Of a stretch of 64,000 nt of DNA, positions 23,832 to 34,495 are shown in pieces. Source of the DNA: Rapana venosa (taxonomy: Eukaryota; Mollusca; Gastropoda; Neogastropoda; Muricidae); NCBI GenBank assembly GCA_028751875.1, contig CM054140.1, positions 32,923,908-32,987,907 of the forward strand, in the 5' to 3' direction. The notes under the pieces were generated by a model. It had not been told where the DNA came from. It saw only the letters and a program-made list of their open reading frames with translations, and did not search any database. A program made the translations under genes and the position numbers. The stretch's first letter is position 1. Each line of letters starts with the position of its first letter.

Positions 23832-24012
23832 GTGTGTGTGTGTGTGTGTGTGTTCTTCCTTAATTTAAGGTCTTTTCACATTAAGCCATATTATACAAAA
23901 GTGTGTGTGTGTTCTTCCTTAATTTAAGGTCTTTTCACATTAAATACAAAAGTGTGTGTGTGTGTTCTTCCTTAATTTAAGGTCTTTTCACATTAAGCCA
24001 TATTATACGAAA
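23832..24012. repeat. Tandem repeat of a GT-tract plus palindrome, three units
   Basis: Three units of 50-70 bp, each a GT repeat then TTCTTCCTTAATTTAAGG and TCTTTTCACATTAA. CCTTAATTTAAGG is a perfect 6-bp inverted repeat around one base. The middle unit lacks 8-9 bp. Confidence 0.9.
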
Positions 24013-24021
24013 GTGTGTGTA

Positions 24022-24053
<32 letters not shown>

Positions 24054-24357
24054 CTGTACAACCATATGTTGCTGGCAAAAACACTGAATTCTCAGACCAC
24101 CTGTGTACATACCTGTTGAAGGGTGGTGGCAAGAAAAAGAAGCTTTATATTTGATTTAAGTCCAGCAGCTATTGAGAGAAAGAAAAAAAGGCCCCCTGTG
24201 GGGAGGGAGGGAGGGGGAAGAATTTTTGTTTGGGACAGAGCCAAGGTTAATTTTTTTTTGGGTGGGGTGGGGTGGGGGTGGGGGGTCTGACTTGACTCAT
24301 ACTAGGCAGAGACTACAAACACTTGTGGGTGGGACAGGCTTTCCTAGGCAGGATCTT

Positions 24358-24360
<3 letters not shown>
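24013..24360. other. Non-coding stretch
   Basis: GT tract at 24013-24052, then G-rich and purine-rich low-complexity sequence (24180-24285). No gene seen. Confidence 0.45.

Positions 24361-24406
<46 letters not shown>
24360..24406. repeat. (CT)n microsatellite
   Basis: Uninterrupted CT repeat of about 46 bp. Confidence 0.95.
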
Positions 24407-24412
<6 letters not shown>

Positions 24413-24419
24413 TTTTGTG

Positions 24420-24780
24420 ACACCTAAAGAAACATTTGTAATTACGCTGTAATCTCCAGCAAGAATATTTATTGAAAATTCCACATACAATTTCATTGGA
24501 TGGTCTAATATAGCATTCTAGAATGTTCTTTTTATTATTTTAGTTATTGCTTATTGGTTCCTGTTGTTCATCCTTGCTATTACTTTGTGTTCAGTTTGAA
24601 AATGAGTTCATGTCAGAGCTTAAAGTGGAATCCATTTATAGAGAGCTCTTTTGGGTTTGTTTGTTTTTTGGTTTTCATTAGTTAAATGCATCATGTGATT
24701 TTTCTTGTATTTATTTTTATTTACAAAACAAAGTCGTGTATAACCCCCCCTTGTCAATAGGCCACATTGGGCAATGACAA
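24420..24780. other. Unique A/T-rich non-coding stretch
   Basis: No recognised feature. Confidence 0.4.
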
Positions 24781-24802
24781 TAAATTGGTCAAAGCGTCAA
24801 AG

Positions 24803-24867
24803 CGTCTCTCTCTCTCTCTTTCTCTCTCACTGTCTGTCTCTGTCTCTCTGTCTATCTGTCTTCTTGT

Positions 24868-24898
<31 letters not shown>

Positions 24899-25047
24899 GT
24901 CTCTGTCTATCTGTCTTCTTGTTCTGTGTCTCTCTCTGTCTCAGTGTCTGTCTGTCTGTCTTGTCTGTCTCTATCTGTTCTTGTTCTCACTCTATTTGTC
25001 TGTGTCTCTGTCTGTGTCTCTGTCTGTCTCTCTGTGGATCTATATCT
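24803..25047. repeat. (CT)n/(TCTG)n low-complexity array
   Basis: CT and CTGT repeats, with a TCTATCTGTCTTCTTGTTC block repeated about 64 bp apart (24850 and 24906). Confidence 0.9.
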
Positions 25048-25179
25048 TTTGACCATGGCTAAGAATCCATGCCATGAGGATCATTTGGGCTGCAATCTTT
25101 TTTTTTTCTTGTTCAATATATTGTGCCCAGTGTCCCCCTGTGAATGGGGTTAAAAGCTTGCTTATCACAATAAACTATT

Positions 25180-25181
<2 letters not shown>

Positions 25182-25269
<88 letters not shown>

Positions 25270-25270
25270 C
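25182..25270. repeat. (CT)n microsatellite
   Basis: CT repeat with single-base interruptions. Confidence 0.95.
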
Positions 25271-25371
25271 CCCTGGTGAGTTGGAGTATTGTGCTGGATG
25301 ACTTGTTTATGTTTTTTAAAAATTTTGTTATAGGTGATCCATATTTGTGTGTGTTTTAAATTTATTTATGT

Positions 25372-25372
<1 letters not shown>

Positions 25373-25428
<56 letters not shown>
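25373..25428. repeat. (GT)n microsatellite
   Basis: About 27 GT dimers. Confidence 0.95.
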
Positions 25429-25429
<1 letters not shown>

Positions 25430-25430
<1 letters not shown>

Positions 25431-25880
25431 CCCTGTGACAACACGTACAATGGAGATGGGGTTTGCATGTTGCAATGCTGGTTGTACTATATACAGGTTC
25501 TGTCAGAGAAGTGTTCTCTGCATCAAATTGAAACTTCCGGCTGCTTTTCCTAAGTAGAACACGTCACCACAAAACCAGCGCCTCCCATTAAACAAAAAAG
25601 ACAAAAAACACTTTCATTGTCTGCATAATTATACTCGTGATGCTACGTTTGATAGATGTTTGTACATTAAAGGTAGTTTCACATTGTTTTATTCATGTAC
25701 ATACTTTAAACATTTGAATATTGAAATCTTTTTGCTTTTAAACGATTGGTTTAAATAGTTTTTATTCAGTAATGAGAACAAACATTTATAGGATAATGTA
25801 AAAGTATTTCATAGAGTATTTTTTACTGGGTGTGCATACTCTTTCTGGGCTTAGTATGTTAACATGTTCTTAATTATAGG
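25430..25880. other. Unique non-coding stretch
   Basis: No recognised feature; A/T-rich. Confidence 0.4.
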
Positions 25881-25944
25881 ACACTCTGCAGGCATTGGAT
25901 TGATAAGGATAGGCTACGAACTAAACAACATGACACCAGATGTT

Positions 25945-26180
25945 GTGAATGCTGTTGTTGTAGTTGAGTATTCCCCATCTTCAGCCAAGGGTGTCATCTA
26001 GAAGAGTAATGCTCTGTCTGTGTCTCACTCATCTCACCTGGGAGTCATGGTGAGAGAGCTGCCCACTGGGTGAGAAGTCTGCGTGTATCTGTATGGTCGT
26101 TTTTAAATACCTCACTCAAAACCGATACGCAGACGTCGCAAGTACCTCTGTGATACTGATATAGGCAGCTGTAAAGAAAA
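25945..26180 (+). mobile_element. Rep-E, diverged copy leading into a minisatellite
   Basis: Shares with 42487-42660 the blocks CTCACTCATC..CACCTGGGA, GGGTGAGAAGT(C/T)TGCGTGTA, TACCTC and ATAGGCAGC. Its 3' part is replaced by the 70-bp array that follows. Confidence 0.6.
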
Positions 26181-26655
26181 CATTCTCCTATTTAAGGAGA
26201 ATACGTGTTGTTTATGTTAGGAGTTATTCATGGATGAAGGCAATCTCCAACGTTCTCCTATTTAAGGAGAATAGATGTTGTTTATGTTAGATGAAGGCAA
26301 TCTCCAATGTTCTCCTATTTAAGGAGAATAGATGTTGTTTATGTTAGGAGTTATTCATGGATGAAGGCAATCTCCAATGTTCTCCTATTTGAGGAGAATA
26401 GATTTTGTTTATGTTAGGAGTTTGTCGTGGATGAAGGCAATCTCCAATGTTCTCCTATTTAAGGAGAATAGATGTTGTTTTTGTTAGGAGTTATTCATGG
26501 ATGAAGGCAATCCCCAACGTTCTCCTATTTAAAGAGAATAGATTTTGTTTATGTTAGGAGTTTGTCATGGATGAAGGCAATTTCCAATGTTCTCCTATTT
26601 AAGGAGAATACATGTTGTTTATGTTAGGAGTTTGCCATGGATGAAGGTAATCTCC
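26181..26655. repeat. 70-bp minisatellite with a hairpin in each unit (7 units)
   Basis: Units start at 26181, 26251, 26308, 26378, 26448, 26518 and 26588; the second is 57 bp through a 13-bp deletion. Each begins with TTCTCCTATTTAAGGAGAA, a 7-bp perfect stem with a 5-base loop; unit 6 has one stem mismatch. Each unit then has TGTT-TATGTTAGGAG and ends GATGAAGGCAATCTCC. The same order (CTCCTATAAAGGAG, GGTTGTTATGT, GCTGAAGGCAATCTC) occurs once in Rep-E at 42675-42740, so the array looks like an expansion of the Rep-E 3' part. Confidence 0.92.
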
Positions 26656-26659
26656 CACA

Positions 26660-27040
26660 GTTCAATACACAATATCATACCAAACAAGATTAATGAAACA
26701 AGTAGGCTCTGGGCAAGACTATGAGAATACATGGTGGGGGTTGGGTAATGAAAATCAATAGTATTCTTCACTGTGGTTCAGAAAATCTAAATTTTTATAT
26801 CAAGGACGATCAGAAATTAACACCACCACAACCAAAAACCAAAAAAAAGGGGTGAAGTGGAGGTAGCCGGGCGGGGTGAATCCAAATCATGTAACCACGA
26901 TACCTTATTAGTATGGCAAAGATCATTGCTTTATTATGACATCCACACGAGGAAAATAAATCAGTTGCATGTGCTTATGCAAGTGCTCAGTGTGAATCGA
27001 CAAGCAAATTCTCTTCACTCCTCCCCCCCTTTTCCTACCT
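26660..27040. other. Unique non-coding stretch
   Basis: No recognised feature. Confidence 0.4.
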
Positions 27041-27048
27041 GATTTTCT

Positions 27049-27049
<1 letters not shown>

Positions 27050-27126
<77 letters not shown>

Positions 27127-27127
27127 G
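27050..27127. repeat. (CT)n microsatellite
   Basis: CT repeat with one CTACT interruption. Confidence 0.95.
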
Positions 27128-27189
27128 AGCTCTGAGCTGAAGCTGGGGAAGGGTGGGGTGGGGAAACCTTAAGGTGACTTTCTCCTTTG

Positions 27190-27310
27190 TAGTGCAAGAG
27201 CTTTCATTTTAGGAAAATCTGTGATACTCCATTCTCCCGCCAAGCCATGTATGACAAATGTGGAAAAACCCTTCATTTGAAAGATACTAGATAAAGTAAA
27301 TGTTGTTCTA
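27190..27310. repeat. Interspersed repeat shared with 63795-63910
   Basis: Common blocks: GCAA(G/T)AGCTT(T/C)CA, ATCTGT(G/A)ATACTC, CCAAGCC(A/G)TGTAT, ATGTGG/ATATGGGGAAAA and CC(T/C)TC. Identity is moderate and the element class unknown. Confidence 0.5.
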
Positions 27311-28420
27311 GGTTGTCAGAATTTTAACTTGTCCTTGCTGAAAATTGTGACGCTCCAGGGTCGCACCTGACCCACTTTTCCACTAAGAGCCATTTTAGGC
27401 AGGTGGGGGCCAGGTTATTGATTTTGAGATTTTAACTGATTATTAAACTGCAGCCATTCCTTTACCTTGTGCTGAAGTATCTATGCATAGTTTTGATTCC
27501 TTTTGCTTTAAAAACGCATTAAAAAACACACCCAAATCCTCTTTCTGACCACCTGTTACAGCACAAAACTTGTCAATTTCTCAGTTTGTCACTTTCTGCA
27601 GTATATCATTTCAATTCACAATAACTTTTCTTAGCATTGGGAGATGTTCAATCTGTTTTCTGTTTTGACTAGCCTTTTTTTTAAAGATTAATTTAACATG
27701 TAAACAGCTAAAAACTGTGACTTTCAGTGCAATGCAACTCATTATGTAATGGAGCGTCATAACTATGATAAAACTTGAGAATAAAAGTATGTTTAAAAAC
27801 AGCTATAGGGTGGAAGAAATATGGGCTTTGCTGACAGGAAAAGGTGTGCCGGCAGTGGCGTGGTTAGGTGTGCCCCATTATCTCCCTCTCCAACACCCCC
27901 GCATTTCACCCTTTTGCTTTCCCTTCTCACTCCCTGCCTCCACCTCCCCTATTTCATGGGTTCTGAACAGGGACAGCTTGTAGGGCTTTTTACAGAATGA
28001 TCCATATTTAAAAACTGTGGTTGAGAGAGAGAGAGAGTGTGTGTGTGTGTGTGTGTGTTGCAAATACCCTAAGGTGTTTGCTGTTGCACTTATGTGCAAG
28101 AATGATGCATTTAAACACTGCTTTGTTTAAATACCACTCCATACTCTTTTTATTTATAATATTTTCCTCACTTTTCTTATTAAATAATGCTTGTTCTTTT
28201 TTCTCAAGCATTATTCTACATTGTGAAGTTATAAAGAGGCTGCCTTGCTTGGAAATGTTTTTATTACGTGTTGTACGATTTGAGTCCTGTTACTCCCAGT
28301 TACTCATAGGAGGTATGATCAGATTAATTGTCTACGAGTCTTAAGCCTTGAGTTCTCCATTGTAAAGCTTCAAGCATGGTTATGAGCTGCTCTTTACCAG
28401 GATGTTTCTTTTTCAGGAGA
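27311..28420. other. Mostly unique non-coding stretch
   Basis: Only a short GA/GT microsatellite at 28024-28060 stands out. No exon with convincing splice sites seen. Confidence 0.4.
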
Positions 28421-28421
28421 C

Positions 28422-28706
28422 AGGATAGCGCAGTGGTCAGAGAGAGCACTTGCTCTTCAGCATTGAGCGTGGTTACCTCTTGGATGGGTGACCATTCATG
28501 CGCCTTGACTTAAGCACAGTCCCCCAGCTCACCTAGTTTTAAATGGGTATCTGACCTCTTTAGGGACAGGGAAGGTAAAGCAGCGAGGGAGAGGTGATGG
28601 GCACAAGCCTTAAGGCGCTGACCGCTAGAGAAGCTAAGGACCCTGACCCCTAGCCCCCTAATGATTGCATAATTATGTTATTGGAACACCTTTACCGTTA
28701 CCATTG
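28422..28706 (+). mobile_element. SINE-A hybrid SINE, diverged third locus
   Basis: Head GACAGGATAGCGCAGTGGTC, then the 5S-like TGGTTACCTCTTGGATGGG block (the GTTAAGCAG part is deleted here), body with AATGGGTATCTGACC and a tail of GGAACACCTTTACCGTTACC. More diverged than the copies in the duplication, hence older. Confidence 0.78.
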
Positions 28707-28894
28707 ATCTTTTCAAACGTAGGCCTACTGTTAGTTATTGGCATCAATGCTGTGATGGTATATTGTTAAACTAGACACAGTGTCATTCATGATAAAGTCA
28801 GACATTTCCATAGTGCTGAGAGTATCTCTCTTCTTATTGATTACTTAAAACTATCCACTTCAAACGGTTCATTTTCGTGATCATTCTGCGCTCC

Positions 28895-29060
28895 CTATAT
28901 TGTTGGGTGGGATGCATTAGTGCTTGATCCTCTTGTGCTTGTGTGAGATCTGTCTGCTGGTATCAGCCAATACATTCTGACTTCAGAACAGCCAGTGTAG
29001 TCTGCACCCCCCCCCCCATATGATGGCAGGAACCAAGAACTAGTTTTGTTACTGGGATGG
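28895..29060 (-). repeat. Interspersed repeat shared with 33060-33190 (opposite strand)
   Basis: TTGGGTGGGATGC, GATCTGTCTGCTGG and ACATTCTGACTTCAGA here match the reverse complement of GCATCCCACCCAA, GCAGATCTCCTGC and TCTGAAGTCAGAATGTG there. Class unknown. Confidence 0.6.
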
Positions 29061-29133
29061 TTGCCCCTACCCATGCTGCGTTCACTACAGCTTGAGGCTG
29101 TGCCCACCCTGCCCCATGTCCCCATCGAGAGTA

Positions 29134-29217
29134 TGCACACACACACACACACACACATACACACGCACGCATGCACGCACACACGCACGTATGCACACAC
29201 ACACACGCACACAAGCA
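29134..29217. repeat. (CA)n/(CACG)n microsatellite
   Basis: CA repeat with CG and AT interruptions. Confidence 0.9.
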
Positions 29218-29251
29218 TGGCAGAGTGTCCCCACTCTCTCTCTCTCTCTCT

Positions 29252-29450
29252 GATGGGATAGCCTGGTTGGATAGAGCGTTTTGCATTGCACTCAGGATCT
29301 GTTGACCCGGGTTCGGATCTCAAATTCAAGGGGATATTTCCCCCTGGAGTTAATATCAGTGCCGACTCCAATCACCCAAAAGTCCTTTGGACGAGACTAT
29401 AAACCGAGGTCCCGGGTGCGAATGCACGCAGAACATCAGAACGCTACTCG
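29252..29450 (+). mobile_element. SINE-B, 5' half
   Basis: tRNA-like head with A box GGGATAGCCTGGTTGGATAG and B box GGGTTCGGATCTC. Then the GGAGTTAATATCAGTGCCGA and GAGACTATAAACCGAGGTCC blocks. It runs into a CCACA array at 29452, and the SINE 3' half is missing. Confidence 0.8.
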
Positions 29451-29451
29451 A

Positions 29452-29527
29452 CACCACACCACGCCACGCCACACCACACCACACCATGCCACACCACACC
29501 ATGCCACACCACACCATGCCACACAAG
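29452..29527. repeat. (CCACACCA)n-type short tandem array
   Basis: Variants of CACCACACCATGC and CACCACGCCACGC repeated with a 5-bp core and roughly 20-bp higher-order period. Confidence 0.85.
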
Positions 29528-29619
29528 GTTACACTGAAGAACGCAAACCTTACACAGGAGCAAACCTCACACAGAGAGCGACAGTTAATGCAAATGAGTG
29601 TAAACCACCCTGTTAAAAA

Positions 29620-29640
29620 AGGGGGGGGGGGGGGGGGGGA
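29620..29640. repeat. Poly-G tract
   Basis: About 20 consecutive G. Confidence 0.9.
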
Positions 29641-29721
29641 TGACAGGAGGGAGGGGAGCGTCAGAAAAGAGGACAGGGGCTGGAGAGGCGGCACTTGCAG
29701 GTACAGAAAAGTAGACAGGTA

Positions 29722-30260
29722 ACCAGCCGCCATGGCGCAGTGGTTAGCACCTTGGGTTACAGACTGGAAGGTTGCGGGTTCGATTCCCATAAGAGTCATA
29801 GGGGTTTTTCGGACTCCGGCCAGCTCCTACCCAGAGTGAGTGTGCTGTGGGCTCAGTGGGAAGACTGGGACCACACAGTCGAGCTTCATCCACTTAACGG
29901 ATGCGAGTTTGAGAGTGTTGCTCAAATTACCTGACCAACACTCAGATTTGGTTTCCTCTACACTTCTGTGCCTGTGGTGAGTTTGTGTCAGAGCCTTTGG
30001 GGTTGGAGGTTCACAGGGGACGGTCGTTGGAGGGGTGTTGTGGTGGTCGTGGCCTTGGGTGGGCAACTCACTCAGTCTGGCTCCTTGACTGAGCTAATAC
30101 TGTTGTTAGTAGGGGGCTTAGTAGGTGGTGTCCTGCGTATGTTTGCTCAGAACAGGCACCACTGAACACCACCAAAGTGACCCAGCAGCAGTGCAGGGCC
30201 CCTCTGGCTGGTGGCCCCATGATGGTCTGATAGTGATGGGCTCCCTGTGCACTTCCGACC
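29722..30260 (+). mobile_element. SINE-D, tRNA-derived SINE (single copy here)
   Basis: Head CAGCCGCCATGGCGCAGTGG with TTAGCACC (A box), then GCGGGTTCGATTCCC (B box) at normal tRNA spacing. The body at 29800-29960 has GAGTGAGTGTGCTGTGGGC. How far the body extends is unclear (29960 at least, perhaps 30260). Confidence 0.7.
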
Positions 30261-30359
30261 CTGAGGATGAGACATAACAAATCGGGGTATTGCTGTGGTG
30301 TGATTGGAATGAGTGGCGTGGGAACAGCAGGACGGGGGATGTCACAGAAGATGAGGCAG

Positions 30360-30400
30360 CAACCCCCCCCCCAACCCCCCAAAAAACAAAAAAAAAAACC
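30360..30400. repeat. C-run and A-run low-complexity tract
   Basis: Poly-C followed by A-rich sequence. Confidence 0.7.
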
Positions 30401-30454
30401 CAGAAAAGTAGACAGGTTGGGGGAGGGGGGTGTTTATTATTATTTTTTTATTTT

Positions 30455-30605
30455 GAGGATAATGGAATAAGCACTCATGTGCTTTTTTTCATATAGTCCC
30501 CGTGTGTATGCAGGTTTGTTAATTCTTTCATCCGTTCCGACCGGCACACAATGGCTTACTCTTCCGAAAAGCGGAATGGGTTTTAACGTGTGCGCAAGAT
30601 GAGGG
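30455..30605 (-). mobile_element. SINE-B, 3' half (minus)
   Basis: Starts with GAGGATAATGGAATAAGCAC and TCATGTGC, then AGTCCCCGTGTGTATGCAGG, CATCCGTTCCGACCGGCACA and CGGAATGGGTTTTAACGTG; this is the tail and body of SINE-B in reverse. Confidence 0.78.
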
Positions 30606-30639
30606 AGGGAGAGAGTCTCAGGTGGGTGTGTATGCATAG

Positions 30640-31240
30640 AATGATGGGATGGGATGTAAATTTGTGCTAGGTTGTTAAGTTGTTTTTTTTTTTTAAAGAA
30701 GTGCTCATGATCTTGGCAAAGTTACTGAAAATCATCCAAAGTCTGTATGAATTATCAAAGGTGGTTTTACTTTGTTGGAACAGTGTTTGTGTCTTGCAAA
30801 ATGCAGATTGAGATCTTGTCCTTTATTGTGATCAGTGGGGGTGGGGGGGGGGGGGTGTACCTGTGTGCATGTGGTGTGTATACATGTGGGGTGTGTAGGT
30901 ATGTGGGTGGTTGGGTGTGTGTGTGTGTTGTAACTGTTGTTAATATTGTTGTTGTTTTTCCCATTTGGTGGGTATCTTTCTTTTCTCGATTATATATATG
31001 ATTTTTTTCTTCTTCTGTTAAACCGATTATATACATGTATCAATCACCCAGAAAATGCATACTCATACTTGTAAGGTGCATTTCTCTCTCTCTCAATATA
31101 TATAATGTCTGTGTGTATATATATGTATATAATGTCTGTGTGTATAAATCATAAGCATGCCTTGCCTTCAGGTATTTCTCCATTTCTCATCATCACCAAT
31201 TGGCCAATATTCTGTCTCTTAACCCTTTCCTTCCTGCTCC
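30640..31240. other. Non-coding stretch with GT/G-rich repeats
   Basis: G-run at 30842-30855, GT-rich 30855-30935 and TATATA tracts at 31090-31145. No gene seen. Confidence 0.45.
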
Positions 31241-31244
31241 CCAA

Positions 31245-31580
31245 AGTATTCATGTGCATTAAGGGCAGGAAGATTTCGTGGTTAAAACATCTAACTCATG
31301 ATCTAAGGCCCAGATGTTACAGAGGCAACTCATTGCGGGTGTTATTTGGATGAAGTATTCATATGACGTGTTCATGTGCTTTAGGGGCAAAGTAGTTTCA
31401 TGGTTAAAACATGTTAATTCATGATCTAAGGGCTCAGATGTTACTGACTCGCCAACACAACTCATTGTGGGTGTTATTTGAAAGAAGAGGTTCATATGAC
31501 CTGTTTATGTGCATTAGGGGCAGAGTAGTTTCATGGTTAAAACACCTAACTCACAATCTCACAGTCACAGTCACTGAGGA
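31245..31580. repeat. About 125-bp tandem repeat, three units
   Basis: Units begin near 31250, 31372 and 31505 with TATGTGCATTAGGGGCAGAG-like sequence. TTTCATGGTTAAAACA-C-TAA and a CAGATGTTAC..CAACTCATTG(C/T)GGGTG block follow. The unit resembles a decayed tRNA-like SINE head (GTGGTTAAAAC). Confidence 0.8.
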
Positions 31581-31649
31581 TGCAGATTCCAGTCTCTGCA
31601 AAGGTTTTTTGTTGTTGTTTTTCCCCCTGTTCCTTAGCCAGAGCTCCGA

Positions 31650-32440
31650 GGTTCACTAATGGCGAGATGTTGACAGTGTATGTTCACTAATGGTGAGATG
31701 TTGTGTAGGTTCACTAATGGCGAGATGTTGACAGTGTATGTTCACTAATGGTGAGATGTTGTGTAGGTTCACTAATGGCGAGATGTTGACAGTGTATGTT
31801 CACTAATGGTGAGATGTTGTGTATGTTCACTAATGGCGAGATGTTGACAGTGTATGTTCACTAATGGTGAGATGTTGACAGTGTATGTTCACTAATGGTG
31901 AGATGTTGTGTATGTTCACTAATGGTGAGATGTTGTGTATGTTCACTAATGGTGAGATGTTGTGTATGTTCACTAATGGTGAGATGTTGTGTATGTTCAC
32001 TAATGGTGAGATGTTGTGTATGTTCACTAATGGCGAGATTTTGACAGTGTATGTTCACTAATGGCGAGATGTTGACAGTGTATGTTCACTAATGGCGAGA
32101 TGTTGACAGTGTATGTTCACTAATGGCGAGATGTTGACAGTGTATGTTCACTAATGGTGAGATGTTGTGTATGTTCACTAATGGTGAGATGTTGTGTATG
32201 TTCACTAATGGTGAGATGTTGTGTATGTTCACTAATGGTGAGATGTTGTGTAGGTTCACTAATGGTGAGATGTTGTGTATGTTCACTAATGGTGAGATGT
32301 TGTGTATGTTCACTAATGGTGAGATGTTGTGTATGTTCACTAATGGTGAGATGTTGTGTATGTTTACTAATGGTGAGATGTTGTGTATGTTCACTAATGG
32401 CGAGATGTTGTGTATGTTCACTAATGGTGAGATGTTGTGT
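31650..32440. repeat. 27/31-bp minisatellite
   Basis: Nearly thirty units of GTTCACTAATGGTGAGATGT. Each is followed either by TGTGTAT (27-bp unit) or TGACAGTGTAT (31-bp unit, GACA insertion, usually with GGCGAG in place of GGTGAG). The two types alternate at the left, then occur in homogeneous blocks (27-bp at 31870-32025 and 32145-32440; 31-bp at 32040-32145). 27 is a multiple of three, so a 100-codon frame on each strand stays open; it is not a gene. The first unit joins an AGAGCTCCGAGGTTCAC core also found at 5066. Confidence 0.95.
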
Positions 32441-32544
32441 ATGCTGTTGTCTTCAGCATTAAGATAGCTAAAATCTGGCCTCAGGGAGCTGACGTGTTTG
32501 CTTGAGCTGTTGAGGGGATTTTCCTCAGGAGTGAACATTGGTAC

Positions 32545-32650
32545 TGACTCTGTACTCCTAAAAATTCTATGGATGAGAGTTGAACTAAGGTCCTATATCA
32601 TGCAAATTTATGCATGCAGAACATCTTGCAAAGACATTCACGTATAGGCT
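32545..32650 (+). mobile_element. SINE-B fragment
   Basis: GGTACTGACTC, ATGGATGAGAGTTGAACTAAGGTCC and ATGCAGAACATCTTG match the centre of SINE-B. Confidence 0.5.
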
Positions 32651-33240
32651 CACTGTGGCCCATGATGTGGATGTCACCATCATACCTAGCATGCACCATA
32701 TAACCTGGAGAAGGATGGGCTCTGCCAATTCAGCTTTCCCGAGACACACTGCCAGAAAAATTGTGGTGAAATGCCCCAAGTATTCCTCAAGGATTTAAGG
32801 CAGAAGTCAGATTCACTCTTCATTTTGTTTGAATGAAGTCTCTGCCCCTCTGAGGATGCTGAGGGCTCTTTCAGTATAAAAAGCATCCCCACCTTCTTGA
32901 AATACTGTGTTAGAAATTTCCCCTTTTCTATCACTCTTCCTGTCTTTTACTTTACATGTCCATCCGTCTTCTCTTTTGCTTTTTTTTTTTTTTGCCTTCC
33001 TGGTCCATTATCCTGCAATTTTTTCATGCAAATCTGACAGATACTTTCCAGCATTTTGCCTTCAAACTTGTCTCATAAGCTGCTCTGAAGTCAGAATGTG
33101 TCAGCTGAGGCAAGCAAGCAGATCTCCTGCAGAGTTACAAGCACAGGAGAAGACCAGGCACTGCGCATCCCACCCAATAAGGGAACTCAGAAGAAGAAGT
33201 TTGCGAAGTCTGAAAAGATACAACTGAATGAACACTGGTA
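32651..33240 (+). repeat. Two interspersed repeats in tandem
   Basis: 32865-33020 resembles 10785-11000; 33060-33190 is the inverse of 28895-29060. The intervening bases show no gene. Confidence 0.5.
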
Positions 33241-33244
33241 GCTT

Positions 33245-33890
33245 GCAATACATGTTATCGCCAGATAAATTTCTGTAAATTGAGTGTCGGTGGCCAAGAA
33301 AAGTTGTCTTAATCAGTTTGAATTACATTGATTAAGACTTATGCTCCCCCCTCTCCCCTCACAGCATCTTTATCAGATCAACTTATGCACTTGTTTCCCT
33401 GGCTCTTTCTAAGACTATCCTGCAGGAGACACTCGAGGGAAGAAGATGCAGGGCCTGACAAATGCCTGGTTGAACAATGACAAAGATTGGACCAGCAGCA
33501 TTGCTGTGAAAGGCTAAGAAATGCCAGCCTGGAGAAAGCTGTTGACCAGTGTATCTCTTAGCCTCATGCCTTCTCAATAACCATATATATAGGTCATGGG
33601 ATTGATGATAACAATAATGATTCCCTGGCTGTGGTGCTTTGAGAGAGCTACTTTTGCACTGGCACACTTAAAATGTTATGTTGGATTTGTTTACAACTTA
33701 AAAAAAGATTCTTTGGGACAGAAAGAAAGCCTACAACCAGTTCACCTGTCTCACTTCAGTTTTGGGGAAATATGTATGGGGTTTGTGGAAGATAATTATT
33801 AAAGTATGTGTTATTCAGAGTTTTAGGTGGACACTATATAAGACCATTTGACTTCATCCCCATGGGTCCATGAAGTTGTGGGTTTGAATC
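33245..33890. other. Unique non-coding stretch
   Basis: No recognised feature apart from a possible B-box-like GTGGGTTTGAATCTCAG at 33876. Confidence 0.4.
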
Positions 33891-34215
33891 TCAGATGTGT
33901 CTGATGAAATAAGGGCGTGGATTGTTATGATCTCCCAGGTCAATTTCAAGTGCAGACCTGCCAGTGCCTTAATTCCTTTCTTGTATATATACACATGCAG
34001 AAGATCAGGTAAACTTGTTAAAGATCGCGTAATTCATGTCAAATGTTTGGTGGGTTACAGAAACATGAACATACTCAGCATTCATCTCCAAAGTCGGAAT
34101 GTAGCTACCTTCATGGAGGGTAAAAATGGTCATATTGCAAAATCTCACCACCAGTGTCTCACCATTGGTGAACCTTGGAGCTGTAGCCAAGGAACGGGAA
34201 AAAATCAGAGCATCG

Positions 34216-34227
34216 CACACACACACA

Positions 34228-34270
<43 letters not shown>

Positions 34271-34303
34271 ACATACACACACACACACACATACACACAC
34301 ACA

Positions 34304-34335
<32 letters not shown>

Positions 34336-34444
34336 TACACACATACACACACACACACACATACACACACACACACACACACATACATACACACACACAT
34401 ACACACACACACACACACATACACACACACACATACACACACAC

Positions 34445-34494
<50 letters not shown>
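34216..34494. repeat. Long (AC)n/(ACAT)n microsatellite (280 bp)
   Basis: AC repeat with regularly spaced AT interruptions (ACACAT); directly abuts a SINE-B head. Confidence 0.97.

Positions 34495-34495
<1 letters not shown>

Noticed and set aside
29722..29800. tRNA-like A and B boxes suggesting a tRNA gene
   Set aside because: No clean cloverleaf acceptor stem, and a SINE body follows; annotated as SINE head. The same applies to the heads at 29252, 34495, 36345 and 63128.
31650..32440. CRISPR-like regular repeat pattern
   Set aside because: Units are contiguous without unique spacers and the DNA is eukaryotic; it is a minisatellite.
32089..32538. 149-codon minus frame and 107-codon plus frame
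   Set aside because: Open only because the 27-bp minisatellite unit is a multiple of three.
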